From Henriciella aquimarina (GTDB taxonomy: Bacteria > Pseudomonadota > Alphaproteobacteria > Caulobacterales > Hyphomonadaceae), in assembly GCF_002088975.1 (NCBI RefSeq), contig NZ_NCST01000106.1:1-64000 (forward strand): a stretch of DNA of 64,000 nt, written 5' to 3'. Made by a program: the position numbers and the translations under genes. The notes under the pieces were generated by a model. It saw only the letters and a program-made list of their open reading frames with translations. It was not told the origin of the DNA and made no database searches. Positions 22,871-32,139 of this stretch are shown in pieces. How positions within the stretch are numbered: the stretch's first letter is position 1; each line of letters opens with the position of its first letter.

Positions 22871-25216
22871 TTACTGGCCGAACCGGTACGTCGCCGTAAC
22901 ACCGTAAGTCAGAGGCTCACGTGGTATCACGGACGAATAGCCCAGTCCGCCGACAAGCAAGGTATTTATGTAAGCATCCTCATCGGTGAGGTTCTTGCCC
23001 CAGACCGTCAGGTCCAGCTGGTCCGTAACAGACAGTGTGGCCCTTGCGCCGAGGACCCCTGCGGCTTCACCGATGACCGTCGCACTGGCTTCAGGAAAGG
23101 CTGGATTGTTAAACCCATCATATGGGGTTTCCCCTTGCCAGGAATAATCGACCCGGGCATTGAGATGCCCGAAGCGGGTCGATGTTTCGTAAATTCCGGC
23201 CAGTGTGAACATTTCTTCCGGCACATAGGTGAAGTTTTCGCTCGAGCGGTCATTGCCCTGTGCATCAATAAAAGTCTCATATTCCGGATTATTCAGCGAA
23301 CCGGACGCTTGGACAGTAAAATTATCGGTGAGCAGCGCCGTTAACTCTGCCTCCACACCCTTGTTTGTGGCTTCAGCGGCGTTTTCGAGAAGCGTATAGT
23401 TGATCTGGCGATCGTCCGTGAAGATGGTTGAGCGCTGCAGATCCTGGACTTCGTTTGCGTAGGCCGCAACATTCAGACGGAGGCGGGACTGCATCAGGTC
23501 TGCCTTGAAACCGATCTCAACCTCATCGACAATTTCGGGCTCGAATGGTGTCTGCGTTTCCGTGCTCACCGCCCGCAACTGTTGACCACCTGCCCGATAA
23601 CCATGGCTGAACTTGCCATAGATCAGCCAGTTATCGTTGGGGCTATAATCAAGCCCGACCATATAAGGCACTTCCTCGAATGTATCCGTGCGCGAAGGGG
23701 CCAGACAGTCAGGCGGAATTGCCACATCGACGAGGCAAAGATTGACATCGCCTGTCGCACGAACAACTCGCACTCCGGAGGTCGTGATACCCTTTTCATC
23801 CTGCGCATACCGCACACCTGCGTTCAGATTGATCTGATCGGTCAGCGCATAAGTGCCCTGGAGAAACAGACCAATGCTCTGATTGTCGATCTCACCGTTG
23901 AAGGTTGTATCAAGCGGGTTGACCGGGGTGAGCGCAACCGTTGTCGAGGAGTCCGTACCCCCCTCCTCGAAATATGTCGCCCCGACCACATAGGTCAGAC
24001 GGCCGCCAAGCTCTTCACGCGCAAGCTGGAGCTCGGCGCTGAACTGGTCGAGGTCCTGGTCAAGCGTCGTCGCGTGAGCTGGCCAGGGCGATCCATCGAG
24101 GTCAAGCTGGTTGGTGTTCTCAACCTTGCGGTAGCCCGTGATGAAGGTGAACTCACCGATATCGGTGCCCCATACGGCTTCACCTGTATAGGTCTCGGTG
24201 CTTATCTCGATGAACGGCTCGGCATTGAGGGCTACCTTGCTTTTGCCCTCGCTGGGCCCGGTCAGGTCGAGATAATTGTCGACTGTCCCGAAAGGCGTCG
24301 GGATGAAGGTGTTGAGCAAACGTGGGCCGGGTGTCGGGGGGAAGGGATAGGCATATTCTGTAACGAATGCACCTTGGCGGGTATCAGAATCATACCATTC
24401 GCCTGAGACAACAATATCCAGATTGTTCGTCGGTGCCCAGCGGGCCTTGATCCGGCCCTGCGTGTTATCACGATTATTGTAGTCCTGACCCGTCAGAACG
24501 TCTTCGATATAACCATCGCGCTTGCTGACCTGCAATGCGCCCCGGATAGCGAACTTGTCCTCAACAATCGGCATATTCACGACGACGGTGCCAGTCCGTT
24601 CATCAAGATTGCCGATACGGCCTTTCACCAAGCCGGACAGGCCGCCGCTGAGCTCAGGATCGTTTGTATTCAGAAGAACCGCGCCGCCTGTCGTATTGCG
24701 GCCAAACAGCGTGCCTTGCGGACCTTTTAGCACCTGCACATTCTCGATGTCGAGGAGATCTTGATTGAGACCATATGCCCGCGCCCAGTAAAGTCCGTCC
24801 ACATATGTGCCGATCGAGGGCTCCAGCGTCGCCAGAACGTCATTCTGAACCTGACCTCGGATAGACAATGAGAAGGCACTCGGGTTCGCTGTACCGGGTG
24901 TTGTTGAAAACCCTGGTGTGAATGCGGCGAGGTCGGAAAACTCGACCGCCCCCTGCGCCTCCAGCGCGGCGCCGTCGAACGCCGTAACCGAGACAGGAAC
25001 ATCCTGAAGGTTTTCTTCAACCTTCCGGGCGTTCACCGTAACAACACCAAGACGGCGAGACTCTTCAGGGGCATCGGCAGCCTCCTGCGCATAGACCGGT
25101 GCGAACGCAAAGCCCGAAGCCAGCACAGCCACAGAGACACCGCCGAGACATTTTTTCGGGAATGTCTTCCTGAGTTCCGAACGCGATTCGACTGTAGATT
25201 TCTGTTTGATCGACAT
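22871..25216 (-). CDS. TonB-dependent outer-membrane receptor (catabolic island)
   Basis: The 781-aa receptor starts at ATG 25216 with GGGAGGAAAA directly ahead. It has an N-terminal signal peptide ending near APVYAQEA, and a TonB box-like region (LGVVTVNARK) before the plug domain with QDVPVSVTAF, VQVLKGPQGTLFGRNTTGG and the end of the plug near residue 190. The beta barrel ends in TATYRFGQ, with the usual aromatic C-terminus nearby. It would import a substrate too large or too scarce for porins. A TATAACTAGGT site 45 nt upstream places it in the island regulon, so it is likely to bring in the substrate of the pathway rather than iron. Confidence 0.93.
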   Translation of the reverse strand: MSIKQKSTVESRSELRKTFPKKCLGGVSVAVLASGFAFAPVYAQEAADAPEESRRLGVVTVNARKVEENLQDVPVSVTAFDGAALEAQGAVEFSDLAAFTPGFSTTPGTANPSAFSLSIRGQVQNDVLATLEPSIGTYVDGLYWARAYGLNQDLLDIENVQVLKGPQGTLFGRNTTGGAVLLNTNDPELSGGLSGLVKGRIGNLDERTGTVVVNMPIVEDKFAIRGALQVSKRDGYIEDVLTGQDYNNRDNTQGRIKARWAPTNNLDIVVSGEWYDSDTRQGAFVTEYAYPFPPTPGPRLLNTFIPTPFGTVDNYLDLTGPSEGKSKVALNAEPFIEISTETYTGEAVWGTDIGEFTFITGYRKVENTNQLDLDGSPWPAHATTLDQDLDQFSAELQLAREELGGRLTYVVGATYFEEGGTDSSTTVALTPVNPLDTTFNGEIDNQSIGLFLQGTYALTDQINLNAGVRYAQDEKGITTSGVRVVRATGDVNLCLVDVAIPPDCLAPSRTDTFEEVPYMVGLDYSPNDNWLIYGKFSHGYRAGGQQLRAVSTETQTPFEPEIVDEVEIGFKADLMQSRLRLNVAAYANEVQDLQRSTIFTDDRQINYTLLENAAEATNKGVEAELTALLTDNFTVQASGSLNNPEYETFIDAQGNDRSSENFTYVPEEMFTLAGIYETSTRFGHLNARVDYSWQGETPYDGFNNPAFPEASATVIGEAAGVLGARATLSVTDQLDLTVWGKNLTDEDAYINTLLVGGLGYSSVIPREPLTYGVTATYRFGQ

Positions 25217-25261
25217 TTTTCCTCCCAGAGGCCAAATCATCCGCTCAGCCCTCTTCACTTG

Positions 25262-25276
25262 TATAACTAGGTGTAC
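25262..25276. promoter_or_regulatory. TATAAC-type operator, site 3
   Basis: TATAACTAGGTGTAC lies 45 nt upstream of the TonB receptor start. The left half-site and core are perfect; the right half is degenerate. Confidence 0.7.
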
Positions 25277-25332
25277 TGCGCAAAACAAGGCGCTACGTCA
25301 ACACGAAACGTTAATTCTCCGGAAGATTGTGC

Positions 25333-26331
25333 CTATTCGAGCACATTAAGCGCCCTTGGCAGGTCCGCCAGAGCTCGCAAGACATCGTTCAGATGCGTGC
25401 AGCCGAGCGTACCCGGAAGGGTCTCGATAACGGCCCGACGAAGCGTGCTGACAGACTCTCCGGTCAATCTCTGGACGTTCAACGCGGCAGCCGGACACTC
25501 CGCATAAGGAAGTATCCGAGGGTCTGCCTGCACACTCTGGAGCGTACGGGTCCGAGCATCGACCTGCGCGTTCAGCCTGTACTCATGCACAGCCACGCGC
25601 CCGCCATCCGGGTCTGTCGCACTGTCCTGGAACCCAGCGCGAACGCAGAAATCATCCCCTTCACGCCAGACATCAATCCATCGCGCGCGCCTCATGCCGA
25701 CGCCTTCCTGTTCAGGCCATTCGTGTAACCCTTCCGGATCGTCGGGGTTACGAAGATCCGGCACTGGCGTGGCCGACTGGATATCGTGACGAGGTGTCCC
25801 CTCTTCTGTGAGCGAGCTCGCACCAGGACGAAAGCCCGCGCAGATACCAACCATTTTGGGCAGTTTCGGCTTCTCTGCCGACTTGGCCGGTTGCGCCCAC
25901 TGATCCGTCCAGCGCGACCACGCCCAGCCGGCGACGAGACTTGCCCCAGCAAAATCGTCGAGAAGTTGATAGATAACGGCGCCAGATGCCTCCTCATCGG
26001 CCAGGGCTTCCGACAGGATCGCCCGCGAATGACCGCCCGCGCGCACACCAACAAGCCTCTGGACGCCTTCCACTGGCGGCTCACACGAAACCTCCAGTAT
26101 TTCACGGCGCGGCGTCGACAGAATATCGAACCGGGCCTCATCGAGTGTTTTGTATGAGACTGCACTATGGCCTGTCAGGATATCCCGCCCACGGCCCACC
26201 ATGACCATGGGGCCGGTACGGCCTTCAGGCCAGCTTGTATCGATCGTTGTTGTACGACGGAATGAGTTGGCCGGCCTCGCTGGGACTGTTCCGCCCGGGG
26301 AATGCGGCGCGCTGGAAATGGTATCGGTCAA
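25333..26331 (-). CDS. DUF2889 domain protein
   Basis: This 332-aa protein uses a TTG start with GGAGAAAAGCG ahead. The C-terminal GTLGCTHLNDVLRALADLP is the hallmark of DUF2889, a family of unknown function common in acyl-CoA and terpenoid/steroid-type catabolic clusters of proteobacteria and actinobacteria. The N-terminal half has RTTTIDTSWPEG and GRDILTG, also typical. No catalytic residues can be assigned. It follows the SDR gene by about 23 bp and shares its promoter with the upstream operator, so it belongs to the regulon. Confidence 0.8.
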   Translation of the reverse strand: MTDTISSAPHSPGGTVPARPANSFRRTTTIDTSWPEGRTGPMVMVGRGRDILTGHSAVSYKTLDEARFDILSTPRREILEVSCEPPVEGVQRLVGVRAGGHSRAILSEALADEEASGAVIYQLLDDFAGASLVAGWAWSRWTDQWAQPAKSAEKPKLPKMVGICAGFRPGASSLTEEGTPRHDIQSATPVPDLRNPDDPEGLHEWPEQEGVGMRRARWIDVWREGDDFCVRAGFQDSATDPDGGRVAVHEYRLNAQVDARTRTLQSVQADPRILPYAECPAAALNVQRLTGESVSTLRRAVIETLPGTLGCTHLNDVLRALADLPRALNVLE

Positions 26332-26354
26332 ACGCTTTTCTCCGCCAGCATCTC

Positions 26355-27137
26355 CTAACGCGGCGCCATGCGGATGGCACCGTCCAGGCGAATGGTCTGG
26401 CCGTTGAAATAGGTGTTGCGGACGAACTCCATCACGAGGGAAGCGAACTCATCCGGATTGCCGAGCCGCTTTGGAAACGGGACGGAAGCGGCAAGTGATT
26501 CCAGCACTTTCTCTGGCACACCCAGCATGGGCGGAGTCCGGAAAATACCCGGCATGATCGAATTGATGCGGATTCCCTCATTCATGAGGTCACGGGCGAT
26601 TGGCAAGACGAGACCGTTGATACCGGCCTTTGCAGACGCATAGGCAACCTGCCCGACCTGACCGTCCTGTGCGGCAACCGACGCGGTAAGTGTGATCACA
26701 CCACGCTCTCCGTCCTCCAAAGGCTCAAGGGTGGCCATCCCGGCCGCTGTCATCGCCGCACACCTGAAAGAAGCGACAGTATTCAGCTTGATAACCTGCT
26801 CGAAGCGCTCGGTCGGGCAGCGCTTGATCGCGCCGGTCTCTTTATCGCGGGAGATGATCTTGCCGGCATTACCACCACCGGCACAGCCAACGAATATCCG
26901 CTCCTGGCCGTTCGCAGCGCGCGCCTTGGCAAAGCCCGCTTCGCAGCTCTCCTCATCCAGAACATTCACTTCGCAGAAAACTGCACCTATTTCCTCGGCC
27001 GCAGCTTCCCCCTTTTCCGCGTTGATGTCGAAAATCGCGACTTTGATGCCCGCAGCCCGCAAGGCTTTCGCAGTTGCATTGCCGAGGCCGGATGCCCCAC
27101 CGGTTACAATTGCTGCTGTCTCTGTATCGGTCTTCAT
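26355..27137 (-). CDS. SDR oxidoreductase, 3-hydroxyacyl-CoA dehydrogenase type
   Basis: This 260-aa short-chain dehydrogenase starts at ATG 27137. The NAD-binding motif is VTGGASGLGNA; the catalytic set is TLTASVAAQ (Ser) and YASAKAG (Tyr-x3-Lys); the C-terminus has FNGQTIRLDGAIRM. The insert rich in charged residues and the overall pattern resemble type-2 3-hydroxyacyl-CoA dehydrogenases (HSD17B10-like). It probably oxidises a 3-hydroxyacyl-CoA or a ring hydroxyl. It heads a two-gene operon with the DUF2889 gene, preceded by an operator copy 32 nt upstream. Confidence 0.9.
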   Translation of the reverse strand: MKTDTETAAIVTGGASGLGNATAKALRAAGIKVAIFDINAEKGEAAAEEIGAVFCEVNVLDEESCEAGFAKARAANGQERIFVGCAGGGNAGKIISRDKETGAIKRCPTERFEQVIKLNTVASFRCAAMTAAGMATLEPLEDGERGVITLTASVAAQDGQVGQVAYASAKAGINGLVLPIARDLMNEGIRINSIMPGIFRTPPMLGVPEKVLESLAASVPFPKRLGNPDEFASLVMEFVRNTYFNGQTIRLDGAIRMAPR

Positions 27138-27169
27138 TCGAGAAACCCTCTTCACTCAAATACCAGTTA

Positions 27170-27184
27170 TATAACTAGGTGCTA
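27170..27184. promoter_or_regulatory. TATAAC-type operator, site 4
   Basis: TATAACTAGGTGCTA lies 32 nt upstream of the SDR start and overlaps the stop codon of the preceding acyl-CoA synthetase gene. Confidence 0.7.
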
Positions 27185-28687
27185 CTTTTGCTCGTCTGAG
27201 GCAAACATTTTTTTGAGCGGCAGCATCGCAGGCTTCATGCTAGGTGTACGCGGAATATCGACGACAAACTGATAATGGACGGGCACCTGATAAGGGACGA
27301 GCCGTTCACGCAAAAACGATTTGAGCTCGTCCAGAGCGGGCTCCTGGCCTCCATCTTTAAGGATGATTGCCGCAGCGGGGACTTCCCCCAACCGCTCATC
27401 GGGCACACCGATAACTGCCGCCTCTCGAATGGATGGATGGGTCTCAAGCGTGCGCACGATGTCATCGGGATGCACCTTGAACCCGCCACGCAGAATGGCG
27501 TTGTCGGCACGGCCTTTGACATAAAGGAAATTGTCCTCGTCGATGACAGCGCGATCCGTAGTCCTCAACCAGCCGTCCTTCAGTCCCAGCTGGGAGCCTG
27601 TCAGCTCCAGAACGCCCTCCTGTCCCGGAAGCAGGATATCGCCAGTCTCCTGATCAATGATCCGCGCCTGGACGCTCTCGTGGATGCGGCCAGCAGCGCC
27701 TTTCTTCTCTTCCCAGTGAGCCTTGAAATCCGGCAAGGACCAGGCTGCAATCGCTCCAGCGAATTCCGTCGCCCCATAATTGGCGAGCACTGGCACGCCA
27801 TACTTGTCCAGAAAGGTATCGACCACATCGGGTGAAAGCGGCGCAGTTCCGCTAATGATTGCCGACAGGCTTGAAAAATGCTCACGCGGCAGGTCAGCCT
27901 CGATCAGCATGCGCAGGGCTGCTGGTACAGCCGGTGCCACCTTTGGCCGGTGTCTCGTAACGGCCCCAACCCAACGATCAACAGAAAACTTCTCGACAAG
28001 ACAGATACGCCGGCCCACCATGAGCGCGCCGATCACGCCATAAATCCCGCCAATGTGCGTTACCGGATTGATGATCAAAGTCGTAGACGACCTGAGCTTC
28101 ACCGTAGCATTCTGATCGCGGCTTTTGTCATGACTGGCAATGGCCGCGAAGCTTGCGTCAAACGCGGCGCGCGAAAGCGGAACGCGTTTCGGCTTGCCCG
28201 TTGTGCCACTGGTCAGCATCTCGATCGCTGTTTCACCAGCCGTGGCATTGTCCCTGCGGCTGCCGGTCCGGCGCAACCTCACGGTTTCAAGCAGTGGGCC
28301 AATTTCGATGACACTGGCATCCAGCGCCTCAAGCGCAGCGGCTACGCCGGGCCGGTCAAGGTCCGCACTTTCACCGATCACGACCGGCACACCGAGTGCC
28401 TCGATGTCCGGCCCAAGCGTCTCATCGGGATAGACCGGGTTCAGGGTCACGAGGCACCGGTCAGAAGCCAGAACGGCCAAAATGGAAGCAATGTGACCGG
28501 GCCCATTATGCAGCAACGCACCAATCCTGGCACCTTGTCCCTGCCCCAGTTCCTCAAGCAGGCTCTCAATGTCTGCCACACGTGCTGCCAGCTCGCCCCA
28601 GTCTATCCATTGCTCATCAAAGTCGATGACCGGCGCATTGCTATCAAGTGACATGACCTCTCTGAGCGTCTGTGTGATCACCGCCAT
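27182..28687 (-). CDS. AMP-forming acyl-CoA synthetase (paralogue A)
   Basis: This 501-aa ANL enzyme has GGAGGCGGGAAT before the ATG. The P-loop is MLTSGTTGKPKRVPLS, the central motif VLANYGATEFAG, the hinge LRTTDRAVIDEDNFLYVKGR and the C-terminal IPRTPSMKPAM, which keeps the lysine but replaces the preceding Gly with Met. It activates a carboxylic acid to its CoA thioester. The protein is clearly related along its length to the synthetase at 47778-49301, including the unusual PRTPSMKPA ending, so the two are duplicates with probably different substrates. It is monocistronic behind its own operator. Confidence 0.92.
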   Translation of the reverse strand: MAVITQTLREVMSLDSNAPVIDFDEQWIDWGELAARVADIESLLEELGQGQGARIGALLHNGPGHIASILAVLASDRCLVTLNPVYPDETLGPDIEALGVPVVIGESADLDRPGVAAALEALDASVIEIGPLLETVRLRRTGSRRDNATAGETAIEMLTSGTTGKPKRVPLSRAAFDASFAAIASHDKSRDQNATVKLRSSTTLIINPVTHIGGIYGVIGALMVGRRICLVEKFSVDRWVGAVTRHRPKVAPAVPAALRMLIEADLPREHFSSLSAIISGTAPLSPDVVDTFLDKYGVPVLANYGATEFAGAIAAWSLPDFKAHWEEKKGAAGRIHESVQARIIDQETGDILLPGQEGVLELTGSQLGLKDGWLRTTDRAVIDEDNFLYVKGRADNAILRGGFKVHPDDIVRTLETHPSIREAAVIGVPDERLGEVPAAAIILKDGGQEPALDELKSFLRERLVPYQVPVHYQFVVDIPRTPSMKPAMLPLKKMFASDEQK

Positions 28688-28726
28688 ATTCCCGCCTCCT
28701 GCAATCAGCTACCCCACCATAACATA

Positions 28727-28741
28727 TATAACTAGGTTATC
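28727..28741. promoter_or_regulatory. TATAAC-N3-GTTATA operator, site 5
   Basis: TATAACTAGGTTATC matches the palindrome except for the last base and lies 39 nt upstream of the synthetase start. Confidence 0.75.
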
Positions 28742-28783
28742 TATATCTACTGAGAACAGAGAGGAAAGTCTTCGTGATTGGCT

Positions 28784-29347
28784 TTATTCCGCATCGATCG
28801 CTGACTGGAACGCCCGGACAAGCCAGGCACGTGTGTTTTCGTCCAGATCCCCCTGCATCGCCTCCAGGGGAAGCAAGCTGCGATAGGTAAAGAAGCCGGA
28901 CGCGATTACCATGATGCGGGCAGCCTGCACTTCAGCCCCAACACCACCAAGCCACTCGGCCAACGGGAGCACGATGCGTTCCCGCAACAATTTCAGAGCC
29001 ACGGCCTGCAAGCGGGCTTCAGCTGTTGCGAAAATCAGCATTGGTAGTGGATTTATGCGTCCCGGCACCGGACGAATAAATGCCGCCACGAGACGCTCTC
29101 CGAACTCTACGCGCGAAGCAGGCATCAATGGTGTGGGGTCGAGTGATGCGGTCAGCGCGGCCTCAAAGAGCTTCTCCTTCGATCCAAAATAGCGGCTCAC
29201 CAACGCCGCATTCGCTCCGGCCAGAGATGTGATCTCCTTCAAGGAAGCCTCGGCATATGGATGGCGGGAGAATACGTCCTGCGCCGCCTCGAGTATGGAC
29301 TGGCGCGTGCGCTCCGCATCCCGTTTCCTCACACCTGCCGCGTTCAT
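28784..29347 (-). CDS. TetR-family regulator of the P450 operon
   Basis: This 187-aa TetR-type regulator has its HTH in residues about 12-58 (TRQSILEAAQDVFSRH, then ITSLAGANAALVSRYFGSKE). The C-terminal ligand domain is helical and not assignable to a ligand class. It is divergent from the P450 gene. A perfect 10-bp inverted repeat lies between them, over the expected P450 promoter, so repression of the P450-ALDH-SDR operon and of itself is likely. This unit has no copy of the island operator and appears separately controlled. Confidence 0.9.
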   Translation of the reverse strand: MNAAGVRKRDAERTRQSILEAAQDVFSRHPYAEASLKEITSLAGANAALVSRYFGSKEKLFEAALTASLDPTPLMPASRVEFGERLVAAFIRPVPGRINPLPMLIFATAEARLQAVALKLLRERIVLPLAEWLGGVGAEVQAARIMVIASGFFTYRSLLPLEAMQGDLDENTRAWLVRAFQSAIDAE

Positions 29348-29376
29348 TCTTCACCTGGTTAGATAAGTGTTGACTC

Positions 29377-29400
29377 ATAAGTAAATTGGAATTTACTTAT
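29377..29400 (+). promoter_or_regulatory. TetR-type operator over the P450 promoter
   Basis: ATAAGTAAAT-TGGA-ATTTACTTAT is a perfect 10-bp inverted repeat. A TTGACT at 29370-29375 would be the -35 element, putting the repeat across the spacer and -10 region of the P450 promoter. Confidence 0.75.
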
Positions 29401-29427
29401 TGGCATATAAACACACGGGAGGACAAG

Positions 29428-30636
29428 GTGACAGACAAGACAGACGCCAAGAATGCGCCCGCTCACGTGTCTCAGGACCGTATCGTGTCCTTTGACTTCT
29501 ATAACGACCCACGGCTCCAGGATGACCTTCATGACGGGCTGATGAAACTTCGGGATGAAGCGCCCGGTGTATTCTGGACCCCGGCCAATGGCGGCCACTG
29601 GGTGGTGCTGGATCCTGATGCAATTTCTACCGTTCTGAGATCGCCGAAAGACTTTTCCAGCCGCCAGCTTCAGATTCCGCCCAGGCCGGACGCACCACGC
29701 ATGATTCCGGAATCGCTCGATCCGCCTGAGCACCTGCTATATCGTCGGCTGATGATGAGCTGGTTCGAGCCAGGCCGCATCAAGCACCTCCAGAGCCGCG
29801 TGGACTACTGGACGAAGCATTTCATCTCAAAAGTAAAGGACAGGGGCGAGTGCGAGTTCGTCGAGGATATCGCCTCGCGCATTCCCGTAACTGTCTTCAT
29901 GGAATTTGTGGGTTTTCCGCTTGAACGTCACGAAGACTTTCGATCCCTGATCGACGGCATGTTCCGCTCGACGTCGCCGGAAGATTCCCAGCACTACGCG
30001 ATGAAGATCATGGGTGAGCTACAGGCCCTTATCACCGCGCGCATGGAAAAGCGTGAAGACGACCTGCTCTCCCGCCTCATTGACGCTGACTTCGGAGACA
30101 GGAAGCTGAGTTTCGAAGAGCTCATGTCTATCGGCTTCCTGCTCTTCCTGGCAGGGCTCGACACGGTCACCAACGCGATGAGCTTCGGGATCCGTCACAT
30201 GGCACGACATCCTGGCTTCCAGGCAGAGCTGCGCGCCAATCCCGACAGGTCCGCTGAAGCAGCAGAGGAACTACTACGCCGCTATACGTTCCCGAACCTG
30301 CCGAGGCAGGTTGCCGGGGACATTGAACTCGACGGCGCCCGAATGAAGGCCGGAGACATGGTCCTCTGCGTGATTGCCATGGCTGGGCTCGACGACGCGC
30401 TCAATCCCGATGCGACTGAAGTGAAGCTGGACCGAGAGAAACGCAATCATTTTGCTTTCGGCTATGGTGGACACACCTGCCTCGGCCGTCATCTCGCAAA
30501 GATGGAGCTTGAGACCTTCTACCGGGAATGGCTCGCCGCCATTCCCGACTTCCGAATTGATGAAACAAAACCCAGAGGCCAGGTGCGCGGCGGATCCGTC
30601 ATGGGCCTGTCATCCCTTCATCTGGCCTGGTCCTGA
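29428..30636 (+). CDS. Cytochrome P450 monooxygenase
   Basis: A GTG at 29428 with GGGAGGACAAG ahead is preferred over an ATG at 29386, which lies inside the operator. The 402-aa soluble bacterial P450 has the I-helix FLAGLDTVTNA, the K-helix Glu281-x2-Arg284 and the heme loop FAFGYGGHTCLGRHLA with Cys351 as heme ligand. It would hydroxylate a hydrophobic substrate using electrons from a ferredoxin system; no ferredoxin or ferredoxin reductase gene is seen in the window. It is followed by aldehyde dehydrogenase and SDR genes, suggesting hydroxylation, then alcohol and aldehyde oxidation to a carboxylate. Confidence 0.94.
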   Translation: MTDKTDAKNAPAHVSQDRIVSFDFYNDPRLQDDLHDGLMKLRDEAPGVFWTPANGGHWVVLDPDAISTVLRSPKDFSSRQLQIPPRPDAPRMIPESLDPPEHLLYRRLMMSWFEPGRIKHLQSRVDYWTKHFISKVKDRGECEFVEDIASRIPVTVFMEFVGFPLERHEDFRSLIDGMFRSTSPEDSQHYAMKIMGELQALITARMEKREDDLLSRLIDADFGDRKLSFEELMSIGFLLFLAGLDTVTNAMSFGIRHMARHPGFQAELRANPDRSAEAAEELLRRYTFPNLPRQVAGDIELDGARMKAGDMVLCVIAMAGLDDALNPDATEVKLDREKRNHFAFGYGGHTCLGRHLAKMELETFYREWLAAIPDFRIDETKPRGQVRGGSVMGLSSLHLAWS

Positions 30637-30663
30637 TCGCCACTCCGAAAAGAAAGACACGAC

Positions 30664-32127
30664 ATGCTCGACAAGACGAAGATAGGCCCTGTCAAACTGC
30701 GGATTGGCCATGAAGACCGCGATACTGGCACGGGCGGCAGCCATGATCATCTCGATCCCGTCACACAGCAGGTTCAGGCCAGCTTTCCACTCGCCGGGAA
30801 AACGGAGGTCGACGAGGCTGTTGAAAAGGCCGAGGCTGCAAAGGAAGCTTGGCGACGTATGCCGCCGGAAACCCGCCGCGACCTTCTCAACAGGCTAGCC
30901 GGTCTCATTGAAGAAAATGCTGAAGCTTTTGCGGAACGGGGCGCCGTCGATGGCGGGACACCACTTTTTAATGGCATGCGCATGGTGGAGACTTCTGTCG
31001 CTTGGGCACGCTATTATGCCGGCTGGTGCGACAAGCTCTCCGGCGAACTCATCTCGACGCTCGATACCCGCGGGGAGTTTGCTTACACCGTACCGGAGCC
31101 CAAGGGCACAGTCGGCATCATCATCACCTGGAACGGGCCGCTGATCTCGCTCTGCATGAAGGTCATCCCGGCGCTCGCGGCGGGCAATTGTTGTGTGGTG
31201 AAGCCAGCCGAACTCACCCCCTTTGCGCCGGACCTGTTCGCGATTCTCTGCCGTGAGGCGGGGATTCCCGATGGCGTCGTCTCCATACTGCCCGGCACGG
31301 GCGAAGCGGGACAGGCGCTGGTCGCCCACCCCAAAGTCTCACTCATCTCCTTCACGGGGGGTCCGGTGACGGCGCGCAAGATCATGTCCACGTGTGCAGA
31401 ACACATCAAGCCATCCATCATGGAACTCGGCGGCAAGTCGGCATCCCTCCTGTTTCCGGATGTCGATCTCAAGGCGGCCTGCGAGCGCGCCATATTCTGG
31501 ACCATTGGCATCATGGCTGGTCAGGGCTGCGCCCTGCCCACCCGGCTGCTCGTTCATGAAGACATTTTCAACGAGACGGTCGAAACGCTGAAAGCCATCA
31601 CGGCTCATTTCAAGGTGGGCGACCCCTTCGAGGATGGCGTGCTTGTTGGCCCCGTCATCAATACAGCTGCCAGAGACCGCATCATGGCGATGCTTGAGCG
31701 CGTCAGGTCCAACCAGGACGGACAGATCGTCATGGGAGGAAAGCTTTGTGGCGGCTCGCTTGAGGGCGGTAATTTCATTGAGCCGACAATCGTCGTCGAC
31801 GCGCCTCTGGATAGCGAGATTTCCCAGGAGGAGATTTTTGGCCCGGTCCTGCTGGTAAACCGGTTCAAGGATGAGGAGGAGGCCGTGGAAATGGCCAACG
31901 CCACAGCCTACGGACTTGCCGCTTACATACAGACCAATGACCTGAAACGCGCCCACCGCCTGTCCGAAAGGCTGGTCTCAGGCGGCGTTTACATCAACGG
32001 CGCCACCCAGATTAATCCTCACACCCCGTTCGGCGGCGTTGGCATCTCCGGATTCGGCAAGGAAGGCGGTCGGGCAGGCATCGATGCCTACCTCAACTAC
32101 AAGACCGTCACGATCGCCAACAATTAG
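30664..32127 (+). CDS. NAD(P)-dependent aldehyde dehydrogenase
   Basis: This 487-aa enzyme has the catalytic Cys289 in IMAGQGCALPTR, the general-base Glu254 in SIMELGGKSA, the cofactor segment ISFTGGPVTARK and the C-terminal NPHTPFGGVGISGFGKEGG. It oxidises an aldehyde to a carboxylic acid. It begins 27 bp after the P450 stop and ends 12 bp before the SDR gene, so the three genes form one operon. The order fits oxidation of a P450-generated alcohol through an aldehyde to the acid that the synthetases activate. Its specific aldehyde is unknown. Confidence 0.93.
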   Translation: MLDKTKIGPVKLRIGHEDRDTGTGGSHDHLDPVTQQVQASFPLAGKTEVDEAVEKAEAAKEAWRRMPPETRRDLLNRLAGLIEENAEAFAERGAVDGGTPLFNGMRMVETSVAWARYYAGWCDKLSGELISTLDTRGEFAYTVPEPKGTVGIIITWNGPLISLCMKVIPALAAGNCCVVKPAELTPFAPDLFAILCREAGIPDGVVSILPGTGEAGQALVAHPKVSLISFTGGPVTARKIMSTCAEHIKPSIMELGGKSASLLFPDVDLKAACERAIFWTIGIMAGQGCALPTRLLVHEDIFNETVETLKAITAHFKVGDPFEDGVLVGPVINTAARDRIMAMLERVRSNQDGQIVMGGKLCGGSLEGGNFIEPTIVVDAPLDSEISQEEIFGPVLLVNRFKDEEEAVEMANATAYGLAAYIQTNDLKRAHRLSERLVSGGVYINGATQINPHTPFGGVGISGFGKEGGRAGIDAYLNYKTVTIANN

Positions 32128-32139
32128 GGAGACATACAG

